Shown: positions 28,221-37,892, counted from the stretch's first letter. The stretch is DNA of 64,000 bases from Novosphingobium sediminis (GCF_007991615.1 NZ_BJYR01000012.1:186001-250000), one strand, 5' to 3'. The notes: a model not told the origin generated them from the sequence alone. A program made the numbers and translations.

Positions 28221-29534
28221 TTACTCGCCGAAAACGCGCGCGAAAATCGTGTCTACGCCCTTGAAGTGATAATCGAGGTTGAACTTGTCCTCGAGTTCTT
28301 GCGCCGACATCACCGCGCTGACTTCCGGATCGGCCTTGAGCAGTTCGAGGAGCGAAAGCTGGCCGTCCGACTGCCACACCTGCATCGCATTGCGCTGGAC
28401 GAGGCGGTAGGAATCATCGCGCGTGAGGCCTGCCTGCGTGAGCGCGAGGAGCACGCGCTGCGAGTGGACGAGGCCGCCCATGCGGTCGAGATTCTTCTGC
28501 ATCCGCTCGGGATAGATGAGCAGCTTGTCGATCACCGAAGTGAGCCGCCCGAGCGCAAAATCGAGCGTGATCGTGGCATCGGGGCCGATGTAGCGCTCCA
28601 CCGAGGAGTGCGAGATATCGCGCTCGTGCCACAGCGCGACGTTCTCGAGCGCGGGGGTGACGGCTGAGCGGACGACGCGAGCGAGGCCGGTGAGGTTTTC
28701 GGTCAGCACCGGGTTGCGCTTGTGCGGCATGGCCGACGAGCCCTTCTGGCCGGGCGAGAAGTATTCTTCCGCTTCAAGCACTTCGGTGCGTTGCAGGTGG
28801 CGTACCTCGGTGGCGAGGCGCTCGATGCTGCTGGCGATCACGCCAAGGACCGCGAAGAACATTGCGTGGCGATCGCGCGGGATCACCTGCGTGGAGACGG
28901 GCTCGACGCTCAGGCCCAGCTTTTCGGCGACGTGGGCTTCGACGGCGGGATCAATGTTGGCGAACGTGCCGACGGCGCCCGAGATGGCGCAGGTGGCGAC
29001 TTCGGCGCGCGCGGCGACGAGGCGGGCGCGGCAGCGGTCAAACTCGGCATAGGCCTGCGCGAGCTTGAGGCCGAAGGTGGTCGGCTCGGCATGGATGCCG
29101 TGGCTGCGGCCGATGGTGGGGGTGTACTTATGCTCCATCGCGCGCCGCTTGATGGCCTCGAGCAGCGCGTCGAGGTCCGCGATCAGGAGATCGGCGGCCT
29201 GTGTCAACTGGACGTTCAATGTGGTGTCGAGCACGTCGGAGCTGGTCATGCCCTGATGCATGAAGCGGGCTTCGGGGCCGACTTCCTTGGCCACCCAATC
29301 GAGGAAGGCGATGACGTCGTGCTTGGTGACGGCTTCGATCGCGTCGATCGCGGCGACGTCGATCTTGGGATTGGTCGCCCACCAGTCCCACAGCGCCTTG
29401 GCGGCCGACGGCGGAACGACGCCGAGTTCGCCGAGCTTCTCGGTGGCGTAGGCCTCGATCTCGAACCAGATGCGATAGCGCGCTTCCGGTTCCCAGATCG
29501 CGGTCATCGCGGGGCGGGCATAACGGGGGACCAT
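28221..29534 (-). CDS. purB: Adenylosuccinate lyase
   Basis: Acts twice in purine synthesis: on SAICAR and on adenylosuccinate, releasing fumarate. The 437-residue protein has the fumarase-superfamily signature GSSAMPHKRNPVLTEN (mobile catalytic loop), MTSSDVLDTTLNVQLTQ and TIGRSHGIHAEPTTFG (catalytic His). It begins MVPRYARPAMTAIWEPEARY, the normal family start. Confidence 0.97.
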   Translation of the reverse strand: MVPRYARPAMTAIWEPEARYRIWFEIEAYATEKLGELGVVPPSAAKALWDWWATNPKIDVAAIDAIEAVTKHDVIAFLDWVAKEVGPEARFMHQGMTSSDVLDTTLNVQLTQAADLLIADLDALLEAIKRRAMEHKYTPTIGRSHGIHAEPTTFGLKLAQAYAEFDRCRARLVAARAEVATCAISGAVGTFANIDPAVEAHVAEKLGLSVEPVSTQVIPRDRHAMFFAVLGVIASSIERLATEVRHLQRTEVLEAEEYFSPGQKGSSAMPHKRNPVLTENLTGLARVVRSAVTPALENVALWHERDISHSSVERYIGPDATITLDFALGRLTSVIDKLLIYPERMQKNLDRMGGLVHSQRVLLALTQAGLTRDDSYRLVQRNAMQVWQSDGQLSLLELLKADPEVSAVMSAQELEDKFNLDYHFKGVDTIFARVFGE

Positions 29535-29607
29535 GGGCGACTCCTCAAGCGCGGTTACGTGCCGGTGCCGCTAGGAGGAGGGGGCCGGGAAGGCAAGAGG
29601 GCGCTCT

Positions 29608-30312
29608 TCAGACGGTGAAGGCAATCGCAGTCTCGCCAGTGGTATCGCCCTCCGCATCGAAGCGGCGCTCGATGATCCGCGCGGTGCCGTCTGCGGCGAT
29701 CAGGAGCACGGTGGAACAACGCGTGCCATAGAGCGGATTGCGGATGAAGACCGGCGAAAAGCGGCGTTCGGGGCCGGCGCCGGGCAGTTCGGACCGGTCT
29801 GCCAGCGCGGCGAAGAGCGGCTGCGGATCGTCCTTGCCGCTTTCAAGCCAGCGCCCGAGCGCGGTTTCGAGCGCGGTGGTCTTGCCCCAGGGCTGCTCGT
29901 GCGGACCATTCGACAGGCCGTGGATGCCGTGGCCGAGGGGAATGCTGCGCGTTTCGGGATGGTTGGTGAGATGCCACGCGGCGCCGGCATCGGCCATGAA
30001 CAGGTTGAACGGGTTCATGGTTTCGGGCGCGGCGGAGGCATGCCCCGCGAGCCAATCCGTCACCAGTGCGCCGCGCGAGGCAAGCTCTGGCCGGGGAAAG
30101 CCATCGACGCGCAAGTTGGTGACGAGCGCAAAGCGCCCCGCTTCATTAACGCCGAGCCATGTGCCGCCCGCTTGCAGATCGCGCCCAGCGATCACGCCGT
30201 TTTCCCAGCGGGAGAGCGGGGCGGTAGGGCGTTCGTGGAACTCGTCGCGGTTGCCGATCACGACGAGGCGCCAGCGCGGATGCGCGCGGAATGCGGCAGC
30301 GGCGACGCACAT
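29608..30312 (-). CDS. NRDE-family (TANGO2-like) protein
   Basis: A 234-residue protein with the family signature at the N-terminus: MCVAAAAFRAHPRWRLVVIGNRDEFHERPTAPL is split here as the leading MC, the NRDE motif near residue 27 and the following aromatic-Pro run. TWLGVNEAGRFALVTN and GIHGLSNG are also typical. The leading Cys after Met recalls N-terminal-nucleophile hydrolases. Animal TANGO2 is tied to haem or lipid handling; the bacterial role is not established. It starts one base after the radC stop codon. Confidence 0.82.
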   Translation of the reverse strand: MCVAAAAFRAHPRWRLVVIGNRDEFHERPTAPLSRWENGVIAGRDLQAGGTWLGVNEAGRFALVTNLRVDGFPRPELASRGALVTDWLAGHASAAPETMNPFNLFMADAGAAWHLTNHPETRSIPLGHGIHGLSNGPHEQPWGKTTALETALGRWLESGKDDPQPLFAALADRSELPGAGPERRFSPVFIRNPLYGTRCSTVLLIAADGTARIIERRFDAEGDTTGETAIAFTV

Positions 30313-30313
30313 A

Positions 30314-31057
30314 TCAGATCAGGCCCTTGGCTTTCAGGCTGACATGCCCCTGCCGCCCGATAATCACGTGGTCGTGGACGGTGATGCCAAGCAGGCGGCC
30401 TGCTTCCATGATCTTTTGCGTGATCTGGATATCTGCACGGCTGGGTTCGGGGCTGCCGGAGGGATGGTTGTGGACCAGAATCAGCGCGGCGGCGCCGATG
30501 GCCATGGCCTTGGCGATGATCTCGCGCGTGTAGATTGCCGATTCGTCGAGCGTGCCGTCGCTGACGATCTGGTCGAGGATCAGGCGGTTTTGCGTGTTGA
30601 GATAGAGCACCCGCACGCGTTCGTGGTTGAGGTGCGCCATATCGATATGGAGATAATCGAGCAGCGCCTGCCAGCTCGAAAGCACCGGCTCCTCGCGCAC
30701 GGTCTGGCGGGCGAGACGCCGGGCGGAGATGCCGACGATCTTGAGCGCGGCAGCAGCGGCGTCCTTGATGCCGGGCACACCCATCAGCGTCTGCGCATCG
30801 GCATTGAGAACCCCGGCAAGGCTGCCGAAGCGCTGAATCAACATGCGGGCGTGGGGTTTTACATCCTGCCGGGGGATTGCGATCATCAGCAGATATTCGA
30901 TCAACTCGTGATCGGCGAGCGCATCATCGCCGCCTTCGAGCAGGCGCTTCCTGAGGCGGGCGCGGTGGCCGGAGGGATCGAGTCCGGCTTCGCGCACGCG
31001 GTCCTTCTCGGCCTTGTCGCGGCTGGGCTCTGGGAAAAGGCTGGGCGGATCGGCCAT
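30314..31057 (-). CDS. radC: RadC family (JAB/MPN-domain) protein
   Basis: A 247-residue protein with an N-terminal helix-hairpin-helix region (LADHELIEYLLM, GVPGIKDAAAAALKIVG) and a C-terminal JAMM domain with the metal motif VHNHPSGSPEPSRADIQITQ and the upstream Glu in YTREI. It was once named for DNA repair, but the role of RadC proteins is unsettled. The ATG at 31057 fits the usual length; the frame is open further upstream but that part overlaps the divergent ydbH-like leader. Confidence 0.9.
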   Translation of the reverse strand: MADPPSLFPEPSRDKAEKDRVREAGLDPSGHRARLRKRLLEGGDDALADHELIEYLLMIAIPRQDVKPHARMLIQRFGSLAGVLNADAQTLMGVPGIKDAAAAALKIVGISARRLARQTVREEPVLSSWQALLDYLHIDMAHLNHERVRVLYLNTQNRLILDQIVSDGTLDESAIYTREIIAKAMAIGAAALILVHNHPSGSPEPSRADIQITQKIMEAGRLLGITVHDHVIIGRQGHVSLKAKGLI

Positions 31058-31142
31058 CGGAGCGGAGCACATTGCCCGCCTTGGGGAGACGGTGCAAGCG
31101 GCGGCATTGCTTCGGAGAGAGGGCTGGGCAACAAGGGCGTCA

Positions 31143-34100
31143 ATGCCGGACGAGACCGAGCCTCTGAACGAATCGCCGGATGGCCCGCCTGCCGCACTGC
31201 GGAGCGGCAAGCGCCGCAAGATTGCGCTGGTTTCTGCCGGTGCCTTCGCGGCGCTGGCGGTAGGGCTGTGGTCGGCGCGCGAGCAGATCGCGGCGAATCT
31301 GATTGACCGGCAATTGGCGCAGTTGGGCCTGCCCGGGCGATACAGGATCGAGGGCATCGGTGCGGATCAGCAGGTGCTGACGAACATCGTGATCGGCGAT
31401 CCGGCGCATCCCGACCTGACTATTGCGCGCGTCGAAGTGCGCATGGCCTACGGCCTGTTGGGGCCGCGAATCGGGCAGGTTCTTCTCGACAAGCCAAGGC
31501 TTTATGGCGCCTATCGCCAAGGACACCTGAGCTTTGGCGCGCTCGATAAACTGATCCTCTCCAATGCGCCCTCGGGCACCGCGCCGGGGCTGCCCGATCT
31601 CGATCTGCGGATCATCGATGGCCGCGCGCTGCTGGAGACGGACTTCGGGCGACTGGCGGCCAAGGCAGACGGCGCGGGCAATCTTTCCGGCGGGTTCAAG
31701 GGCACGCTGGCGGCGATCATGCCCGGCGTCACGGCGGCCGGGTGCAATGGCGACCGGTTGAGCGCATTCGGCGCGATCTCGGTATCCGGCGGCAAGCCGC
31801 GGTTTGCCGGGCCGTTGCGGCTGGCGGGCTTCACCTGCGGGAAGGATCTGTCGGCTGGGCCATCGGTACTGGCGCTCGATGCGACGGGTGACAAGGACCT
31901 CGGCGGTGCGACGATCAAGGGCAAGCTTGATGCGGGCGCGCTCGCGGCGCCGGGCCTGGCTGCCGGGCATGTGATGCTGGGCGGCGAGCTGGCGTTCAAG
32001 CTGGGCGAACTGCGCGGCCATGTGCTGAGCGAGGCGAAGGGCCTGCGCACGGCGGGGCTCACGGCGGGCACGCTGGGCGTGGACGGCGATCTCGACATGA
32101 AGTCGGGCGGGCAGAATCTGGTGTTCCGGGGCGCGGTTTCCGGTCTCGATCTTGCACGAGGTGCGGCGACCGAGCGGGCGCTGGCAGGCGCGCAGGCATC
32201 GGCAGAGGGCACGCTTGCCGCACCGCTGCTGGCGAGGATCCGCAGCGCGCTTGCACGCGAGGAGCGGGGCAGCAAGCTGGCGGGTGACATCGCGCTGCGG
32301 CACGAGGGCGCGCGGTGGAGCCTTGTCGCCCCCAGCGCTGCGCTGCGCGGCGGGAGCGGGGCGGCGCTGCTCTCCGTCTCGCGCCTGCAGGTCGCGTCGG
32401 AACCGGATAAGCTGCCCACGCTCACCGGCAACTTCGTGATGGCGGGTGCGGACCTGCCGCCGATCACCGGGCGCATGGAACCCGGCGCGGGCGGGCGGCC
32501 GGCGCTGAAACTGCGCATGGCGGAATACCGCAGCGGCACGGATATGCTCGCACTGCCGCTACTGGAAGTGACGCAGGGGCCGGGCGGTTCGCTCACCTTC
32601 AGCGGCACGGCACTTGCTTCGGGCGCGATCCCGAGCGGGGCGGTGCGCGGACTCGTGCTGCCGATTGCGGGCACGATCAGCCCGCGCGGCGATCTTGCCT
32701 TGTGGCAGCGCTGCATGACCCCTTCCTTCACGAGCCTGCAACTGGGTGCCGTCACCCTCGACAAACGGCAGCTGACGGTGTGCCCGGCTGGCGGGCGGGC
32801 CATCGTGCAGAGCGGGCCGCGCGGGGTTTCGGCGGCGCTCGGCATCAATGCCCTCGCGCTCAGCGGGCGGCTGGGTGAGACGCCGCTGGTGCTGAACACC
32901 GGGCCGGTCGGCCTCGCCTGGCCGGGGACGCTGACGGTGCGCGGCGCGGATATTGTGCTCGGTCCGGCTGACACCGCGACGCGGTTAAAGCTCGCGAATC
33001 TGGTCGCACAGCTGGGCAAGGACTTCAGTGGCACCTTCGATGGCGTTGATGCCAAGCTCGCCGCCGTGCCGATCGATATCACGGGTGCTGCGGGCGACTG
33101 GCGCTTTGCAGGCGGCGTCCTGACGCTGAGCGGCGTGCGCTTTGCTGCCTCGGACCGGTTCCAGCCCGCGCGGTTCAAGACGCTGGCCGGGGAAGGGGCG
33201 GTCCTTACGCTCAAGGACAACCGCATCGTCGCCGAAGCGCTGCTGCGTGAGCCGGATTCGCGGCGCGAAGTGCTGCGCGTGGCGGTGCGGCATGATCTGG
33301 CGACTGCCCGTGGGCATGCCGATCTCATGGTCGATGCGCTGGTCTTCGACGAGGGCAAGATCGTGCCCGGCAAAGTCGGCGGGCTGCAGCTGCGCGATCT
33401 GGCGCCGCAGTTCCGCGGCGTGATCGCCGATGCCGACGGCACGGTGCGCGGCAAGGGTGTGGTCGACTGGACTGCCGACAAGGTGACCAGTTCGGGCAGC
33501 TTCGGCACCGACAAGTTCGATTTCTCCGCCGCATTCGGCCCGGTGAAGGGGCTTTCGGGCACGCTCGTGTTCACCGACCTCATCGGCATGGTGACCGCGC
33601 CGCACCAGATCCTCCACGTCGCCTCGGCCAATCCGGGGATCGAGGTCACCGACGGGGTGGTCGACATGGAACTGCAGCCCGATCAGGTCGTGCGAATCAA
33701 CAGCGGGATATGGCCGTTCCTTGGCGGCACGCTGCGGCTGGCGCCGGGCGAGCTGCGCACGACGGTGAACGAGCCGCGCCGCTTCCGCATCGAGATGGAC
33801 GGGATCGATGCCAGCAAGTTCCTCGAGCGGATGGAGCTGGCCAACCTTTCCGCGACGGGCGTGTTCGATGGACACCTGCCGCTGGAATTTGATGCCAACG
33901 GCGGGCGCATCACCGGCGGCGAACTGGTCTCGCGTCCGCCGGGTGGCACGGTCTCCTATGTCGGCGCGCTGTCCTATAAGGACCTTTCGGCGATGGCGAA
34001 CTTTGCCTTCGATGCGCTGAAGTCGCTCGATTATTCGAAGATGACGATCGGGATGGACGGCAATCTTGCAGGCGATGTCGTGACGCGGGTGGAGTTCACC

Positions 34101-34319
34101 GGGATCAAGCAGGGCAAGGCCGCCAAGCAGAACTTCATCACCCGTCAGGTCGCGCGGGTGCCGATCCGGTTCAACGTCAACATTCATGCGCCGTTCTACA
34201 GCCTGATCAGCTCGATGAACCCCCAACCGCCGCCCGGCGCCTTCAAGGGAATGCCGCCCGGAACCTTTCAGCCCCCTGCCAGCGGCGTTCAGCCTCCGGC
34301 AAGCAGCCCCAAGCCATAA
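31143..34319 (+). CDS. ydbH: YdbH-family AsmA-like intermembrane lipid transport protein
   Basis: A 1058-residue envelope protein with one N-terminal transmembrane helix (about residues 24-46) and a very long beta-rich periplasmic part ending in the conserved C-terminal region (GIWPFLGGTLRLAPGEL, FRIEMDGIDASKFLERMELANLSATGVFDGHLPLEFD, ARVPIRFNVNIHAPFYSLI). In E. coli YdbH with the outer-membrane lipoprotein YnbE forms a bridge that carries phospholipid to the outer membrane, redundantly with TamB and YhdP. The same three genes follow one another here. The ATG at 31143 is chosen; the frame is open 43 codons further upstream, overlapping radC. Confidence 0.85.
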   Translation: MPDETEPLNESPDGPPAALRSGKRRKIALVSAGAFAALAVGLWSAREQIAANLIDRQLAQLGLPGRYRIEGIGADQQVLTNIVIGDPAHPDLTIARVEVRMAYGLLGPRIGQVLLDKPRLYGAYRQGHLSFGALDKLILSNAPSGTAPGLPDLDLRIIDGRALLETDFGRLAAKADGAGNLSGGFKGTLAAIMPGVTAAGCNGDRLSAFGAISVSGGKPRFAGPLRLAGFTCGKDLSAGPSVLALDATGDKDLGGATIKGKLDAGALAAPGLAAGHVMLGGELAFKLGELRGHVLSEAKGLRTAGLTAGTLGVDGDLDMKSGGQNLVFRGAVSGLDLARGAATERALAGAQASAEGTLAAPLLARIRSALAREERGSKLAGDIALRHEGARWSLVAPSAALRGGSGAALLSVSRLQVASEPDKLPTLTGNFVMAGADLPPITGRMEPGAGGRPALKLRMAEYRSGTDMLALPLLEVTQGPGGSLTFSGTALASGAIPSGAVRGLVLPIAGTISPRGDLALWQRCMTPSFTSLQLGAVTLDKRQLTVCPAGGRAIVQSGPRGVSAALGINALALSGRLGETPLVLNTGPVGLAWPGTLTVRGADIVLGPADTATRLKLANLVAQLGKDFSGTFDGVDAKLAAVPIDITGAAGDWRFAGGVLTLSGVRFAASDRFQPARFKTLAGEGAVLTLKDNRIVAEALLREPDSRREVLRVAVRHDLATARGHADLMVDALVFDEGKIVPGKVGGLQLRDLAPQFRGVIADADGTVRGKGVVDWTADKVTSSGSFGTDKFDFSAAFGPVKGLSGTLVFTDLIGMVTAPHQILHVASANPGIEVTDGVVDMELQPDQVVRINSGIWPFLGGTLRLAPGELRTTVNEPRRFRIEMDGIDASKFLERMELANLSATGVFDGHLPLEFDANGGRITGGELVSRPPGGTVSYVGALSYKDLSAMANFAFDALKSLDYSKMTIGMDGNLAGDVVTRVEFTGIKQGKAAKQNFITRQVARVPIRFNVNIHAPFYSLISSMNPQPPPGAFKGMPPGTFQPPASGVQPPASSPKP

Positions 34320-34390
34320 GGAGCCAGCAATTGACGTTGGTCAGCAACCCTGCAACCAAGTGGCCCATCCAAGGTGAGGGGCAAGACGGA

Positions 34391-34597
34391 ATGGCGGGGA
34401 CACGCAGGCGACTGAAGCGATTGCAGCTTGCGGCCGTGTTGGTGGCAGGCTCGATGCTGACGGGGGGCTGCATCACGGTGAAAGCGCCCGACAAGCCGAT
34501 CGTCATCGAGCTCAACATCAACATCAAGCAGGAAGTGGTCTATCGCCTGGCCGGAGACGCCAGCCAGACGATCGACAAGAACAAGGACATTTTCTGA
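34391..34597 (+). CDS. ynbE: YnbE-like outer-membrane lipoprotein
   Basis: A 68-residue lipoprotein: basic start, hydrophobic segment (residues 11-25) and a lipid-attachment Cys27 in SMLTGGC. The mature part (KAPDKPIVIELNINIKQEVV, ending DKNKDIF) matches YnbE in both pattern and length. In E. coli it multimerises and continues the beta-groove of YdbH at the outer membrane. The ATG at 34391 is preferred because upstream codons would disrupt the signal peptide. Follows ydbH by 71 bases and precedes ydbL by one base. Confidence 0.82.
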   Translation: MAGTRRRLKRLQLAAVLVAGSMLTGGCITVKAPDKPIVIELNINIKQEVVYRLAGDASQTIDKNKDIF

Positions 34598-34598
34598 G

Positions 34599-34988
34599 AT
34601 GGCACGTCTATTCGGAAAACTTGGGGCCGCCGCCGCCGCACTGGCCGTCGCAGGCATGATCCCCGCCGCCGCGCTGGCGCAGCGCGATCCCGCCTATGCC
34701 GCCGCGCGCGCAGCCGGGCAGGTGGGCGAGAAGGTCGACGGCTACCTCGGCTACGTCGTGCCGCCGAGCCCTTCGCTCAAGGCGGTGATCGACGAGCTCA
34801 ACATCAAGCGCAAGGCGGTCTACGCCGATAAGGCCGCCGCCGCACACGCGACGGTTGAGGAATATGCGCTGACTTCGGGCTGCCTGCTCATTTCGCAGAC
34901 CCAGCCGGGCGAGAAGTATCAGGGCCCGGACGGTAGTTGGCAGACGCGTACCTCCTCCCCGCCGCTTCGCGATTCGCGCTGCCCCTGA
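34599..34988 (+). CDS. ydbL: YdbL-like (DUF1318) periplasmic protein
   Basis: A 129-residue exported protein with signal peptide (residues 1-26, cleavage near ALAQ). The mature domain with AARAAGQVGEKVDGYLGYV and LNIKRKAVYADKA is the DUF1318/YdbL pattern. In E. coli YdbL assists the YdbH-YnbE bridge. The C-terminal 30 residues with two cysteines (SGCLL, SRCP) extend beyond the E. coli protein. Confidence 0.82.
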   Translation: MARLFGKLGAAAAALAVAGMIPAAALAQRDPAYAAARAAGQVGEKVDGYLGYVVPPSPSLKAVIDELNIKRKAVYADKAAAAHATVEEYALTSGCLLISQTQPGEKYQGPDGSWQTRTSSPPLRDSRCP

Positions 34989-35098
34989 GGCAAAATCGCG
35001 GACAATTGGTGGATTTTGCGGCGCGCGTCGGGGGATGAACCCGGCGCGCGTCTTCGCACATGCCGCAATTCTGCGGTTTACAGCCGCTTCGGGCGCGG

Positions 35099-35127
35099 TT
35101 GACTTGATAAGCCGCCCTTCCTAAAGG
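35099..35127 (+). promoter_or_regulatory. Candidate promoter of the F0 ATP synthase operon
   Basis: TTGACT (35099-35104) and TAAAGG (35122-35127) are separated by 17 bases, about 75 bases before atpI. An imperfect GC-rich hairpin just upstream (about 35018-35052) may end the ydbH operon. Confidence 0.5.
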
Positions 35128-35201
35128 GCCGGTGCCCTTGACGGGGGACCGTTTCCCGCGCCACGCCCTTTGCGCTGCATTGAAGCGAAAAGAAGGTTGG
35201 T

Positions 35202-35519
35202 ATGGTTGACGACCCCTCCGGTGAGGACCCCATCGGCGCGGATGCCCGGATCGCATCGCTCGAAGCGCGGCTTGCCGCAGCAAGAGCAAGCGAGGCGGAG
35301 CGGACACGCACCGGCCAGCAAGGTGTCGACGCGGGCTACCGCCTCGGCAACAAGGTTCTGGCCGAACTGCTGGGGGGAATGATCGGGGGTGCAGCGGTTG
35401 GCGTGGCCATTGATTGGTTCGTCGGTCGCGGCCACTGGGGCCTGATGGTGATGCTGTTCCTCGGAATTGCAGTCGCCTTCAGAAACATCATCCGGATTGC
35501 GAACCGGCGTTCCGATTGA
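35202..35519 (+). CDS. atpI: ATP synthase protein I (AtpI family)
   Basis: A 105-residue membrane protein with a charged N-terminal part (short coiled coil, residues 18-35) and two transmembrane helices (about 56-73 and 80-96). VAELLGGMIGGAAVGVAIDWF is the AtpI-type sequence with the G-rich first helix. AtpI helps assemble the c-ring and may move Mg2+. It opens the F0 operon. Confidence 0.85.
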   Translation: MVDDPSGEDPIGADARIASLEARLAAARASEAERTRTGQQGVDAGYRLGNKVLAELLGGMIGGAAVGVAIDWFVGRGHWGLMVMLFLGIAVAFRNIIRIANRRSD

Positions 35520-35602
35520 CCCTCCCCAACTGGCGGGGGGCGCATTGGAAGGCCGTTTTGGCATAAGTTCTTGTGGTATTCTGGGAAACGGGATTTTCGC
35601 GC

Positions 35603-36388
35603 GTGGCAACCGAAGCCAAAGTTGATCCGATGCACCAGTTCACGATCGAGCCGTTGTTCGGCACCGATCACTGGGCCCTTGGCGGTTTCAACATTGCGTT
35701 CACCAACTCGGCGCTGTGGATGCTGATTTCCGCCGTCGTCCTCTACGCCTTCATGCTGGGCGGGATGAAGCGCGAGCTCGTCCCCGGCCGTTGGCAGGTG
35801 ATGGTCGAAAGCATGACCGGCTTCATCGAGAACATGCTCTCGGCGAACATTGGCAAGGAAGGGCGCAAGTACCTTCCGTACGTGTTCTCGCTGTTCATGT
35901 TCATCCTCTTCGCGAACCTGCTGGGCCTGCTGCCGCTCGGTCTGGTCGGCGTGCACCCGTTCACCTTCACCAGCCACTTCACAGCGACGGGCGTGCTCGC
36001 CATTCTGTCGTTCTCGATCGTGCTGGTGGTCGGCTTCTACAAGCACGGCCTGCACTTCTTCTCGCTGTTCGTGCCGCACGGTACGCCGCTGCCGATGATC
36101 CCGCTGATCTTCGTGATCGAGCTGGTCTCGTTCCTCGTGCGCCCGTTCAGCCTTGGCCTGCGTCTCTTCGTGGCGATGATGGCCGGCCACGTGCTGCTGG
36201 AAGTGCTCTCCAGCTTCGTGATCGGCGGCGCAAACGCGGGTGCCTTCTTCATGGGGCTCGTCTCGATCCCCAGCTTCATCCTGATGGTTGCCATCTGCGC
36301 GCTCGAGATCCTCGTCGCCGGCATCCAGGCCTACGTCTTTGCGCTGCTCACGTCGCTTTACATTAACGACGCCGAGCATCTGCACTGA
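35603..36388 (+). CDS. atpB: ATP synthase F0 subunit a
   Basis: Forms the proton half-channels next to the c-ring. The 261-residue protein has five to six transmembrane segments and the essential Arg in FLVRPFSLGLRLFVAMMAGH. The start is taken as GTG at 35603 (MATEAKVDPMHQFTIEPL), which matches the family N-terminus; a GTG ten codons upstream is possible, and neither has a strong ribosome-binding site. Confidence 0.93.
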   Translation: MATEAKVDPMHQFTIEPLFGTDHWALGGFNIAFTNSALWMLISAVVLYAFMLGGMKRELVPGRWQVMVESMTGFIENMLSANIGKEGRKYLPYVFSLFMFILFANLLGLLPLGLVGVHPFTFTSHFTATGVLAILSFSIVLVVGFYKHGLHFFSLFVPHGTPLPMIPLIFVIELVSFLVRPFSLGLRLFVAMMAGHVLLEVLSSFVIGGANAGAFFMGLVSIPSFILMVAICALEILVAGIQAYVFALLTSLYINDAEHLH

Positions 36389-36456
36389 GTTTTTAAGACG
36401 CGTTCTCGAGTATCCTATCCATCCATCTGAATTTTTGAGAAAAGGGAGTTTAAGTC

Positions 36457-36684
36457 ATGGAACCTGCAAGCGCCAAGCTCATCGGTGCGGGTCTCGCTGC
36501 GATCGGCGCCGGCATGGCCGCCATCGGCGTGGGTAACGTCTTTGGTTCGTTCCTCGAGAGCGCGTTGCGCAACCCGGGCGCTGCCGACGGCCAGCAGGGC
36601 CGCCTGTTCATCGGCTTCGCGGCCGCCGAACTTCTCGGTCTGCTCTCGTTCGTCGTGGCGATGATCCTGATCTTCGTCGCCTGA
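36457..36684 (+). CDS. atpE: ATP synthase F0 subunit c
   Basis: A 75-residue hairpin of two transmembrane helices forming the rotor ring. The Gly-rich first helix ([19 protein letters not shown]), the polar loop RNPGA and the proton-binding Glu in [13 protein letters not shown] are all present. AAGGGAG lies nine bases before the ATG. Confidence 0.97.
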   Translation: MEPASAKLIGAGLAAIGAGMAAIGVGNVFGSFLESALRNPGAADGQQGRLFIGFAAAELLGLLSFVVAMILIFVA

Positions 36685-36772
36685 TTGTGCGGCAGGGATG
36701 GCGCCTCGGCCTTCGGGCTGCGGCGCCTTCCTGCCTCCAGTTTTCCAGCGTTCAGATCGCCCGGGAACCCCA

Positions 36773-37264
36773 ATGCCTCAGATTTCGCAGCTAGCCGCGA
36801 CCTATTCCAGCCAGATCTTCTGGATGCTGGTCATTTTCGGCGCCGTCTTCTTCCTCGTCGGCCGGGGCATGGCGCCCAAGGTTCTCGAGACCATGGAAGG
36901 CCGCGACCAGAAGATTGCCGCGGACCTCGCCGCTGCCGAAGCCGCGCGCCATGAGGCGCAGGCTCAGGACGATGCGTGGAAGGCCGCTGCTGCCAAGCAG
37001 CGTGGGGAAGCCCAGGCGCTGATCGCAGCCGCCAAGGCCGAAGCTGCCAAGGCCACCGAAGGTCGGCTCGCCTCTGCGGGTGCCGAAGCGGAAGCCAAGG
37101 TGGCCGACGCCGAGGCGCGTATTGCCGCGGCGCGGCAGGGCGCACTGGCCGAAATCGAAACCGTGGCGGCTGATGCTGCTGCCGAAATCGCCGCCCGCGT
37201 TGCCGGGCTGACGGTTGCGGCCGATGCCGCCCGCGCGGCGGTGAAGGACGTTCTCCATGGCTAA
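36773..37264 (+). CDS. atpG: ATP synthase F0 subunit b'
   Basis: A 163-residue stator subunit: one N-terminal transmembrane helix (IFWMLVIFGAVFFLVGRG, residues 15-32) and a long Ala/Glu-rich coiled coil. In alphaproteobacteria the stator is a b-b' heterodimer; this is the divergent b' copy, preceding b and overlapping it by eight bases. The ATG at 36773 is chosen over an upstream in-frame ATG because the latter adds residues without family character. Some annotations name this gene atpF2 or atpX. Confidence 0.9.
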   Translation: MPQISQLAATYSSQIFWMLVIFGAVFFLVGRGMAPKVLETMEGRDQKIAADLAAAEAARHEAQAQDDAWKAAAAKQRGEAQALIAAAKAEAAKATEGRLASAGAEAEAKVADAEARIAAARQGALAEIETVAADAAAEIAARVAGLTVAADAARAAVKDVLHG

Positions 37265-37826
37265 TTTCGCGCTGCTCGCTCAGGCTGCCACTGCGGTAGC
37301 CGAACATGTCGCCGAGCATGGGGCCGAACACGCCGAGCCGATGGCCTTCGGGTTCATCACGCCCGGCATGTGGGTGGCACTTTCGATGACCGCGTTCCTT
37401 GCGATCGTGGTCTGGAAGAAGGTTCCTGCCGCGATTGCCGGTGGTCTCGACGCGAAGATCGTCACGATCCGCCAGCAACTCGACGCCGCCAAGGCGCTCC
37501 GTGCCGAAGCCGAAGCGCTGCGCGCAGAGTACGCGAAGAAGATCGCCGGTGCCGAAGCAGATGCCGCCGCGATGGTCGAGCATGCCCGTCACGAAGCCCA
37601 GGCGATCATCGCCAAGGCCGAGGTGGACACGACCGCGATGATCGCTCGCCGCGAAAAGATGGCGACCGACAAGATTGCGGCTGCCGAACGCGCTGCGATC
37701 GACGAACTGCGCGCCCGCGCTGCTGCCGCCGCTGCCACTGCGGCCGGTCAGCTGATTGCCCAGCATCACGGCGCAGGCGCCGACAAGGCGCTGGTCGACA
37801 GCGCAATCGCCGGCCTCGCCAACTAA
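37257..37826 (+). CDS. atpF: ATP synthase F0 subunit b
   Basis: A 189-residue stator subunit with a His-rich periplasmic N-terminus (AEHVAEHGAEHAEP), one transmembrane helix (about 37-55) and a long alpha-helical stalk. F1 genes are not in the window, as usual for the split ATP synthase loci of alphaproteobacteria. Confidence 0.93.
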   Translation: MANFALLAQAATAVAEHVAEHGAEHAEPMAFGFITPGMWVALSMTAFLAIVVWKKVPAAIAGGLDAKIVTIRQQLDAAKALRAEAEALRAEYAKKIAGAEADAAAMVEHARHEAQAIIAKAEVDTTAMIARREKMATDKIAAAERAAIDELRARAAAAAATAAGQLIAQHHGAGADKALVDSAIAGLAN

Positions 37827-37871
37827 CCGTCATAACGGACCATTCTCCGCCCGGCGCGGCGGAGCATGGTT

Positions 37872-37892
37872 AACCCTGTCCTAAGGGTTTTC
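37872..37892 (+). terminator. Weak terminator-like hairpin after atpF
   Basis: Stem AACCCT/AGGGTT with a six-base loop followed by TTTTCCCC. The overlapping ATGGTTAA (37866-37873) reads TTAACCAT on the minus strand, a known CtrA half-site sequence. Confidence 0.35.

Noticed and set aside
31511..33667. A 718-codon open frame on the minus strand.
   Set aside because: Ser/Pro/Arg-rich shadow of the ydbH-like gene; no domain recognised.
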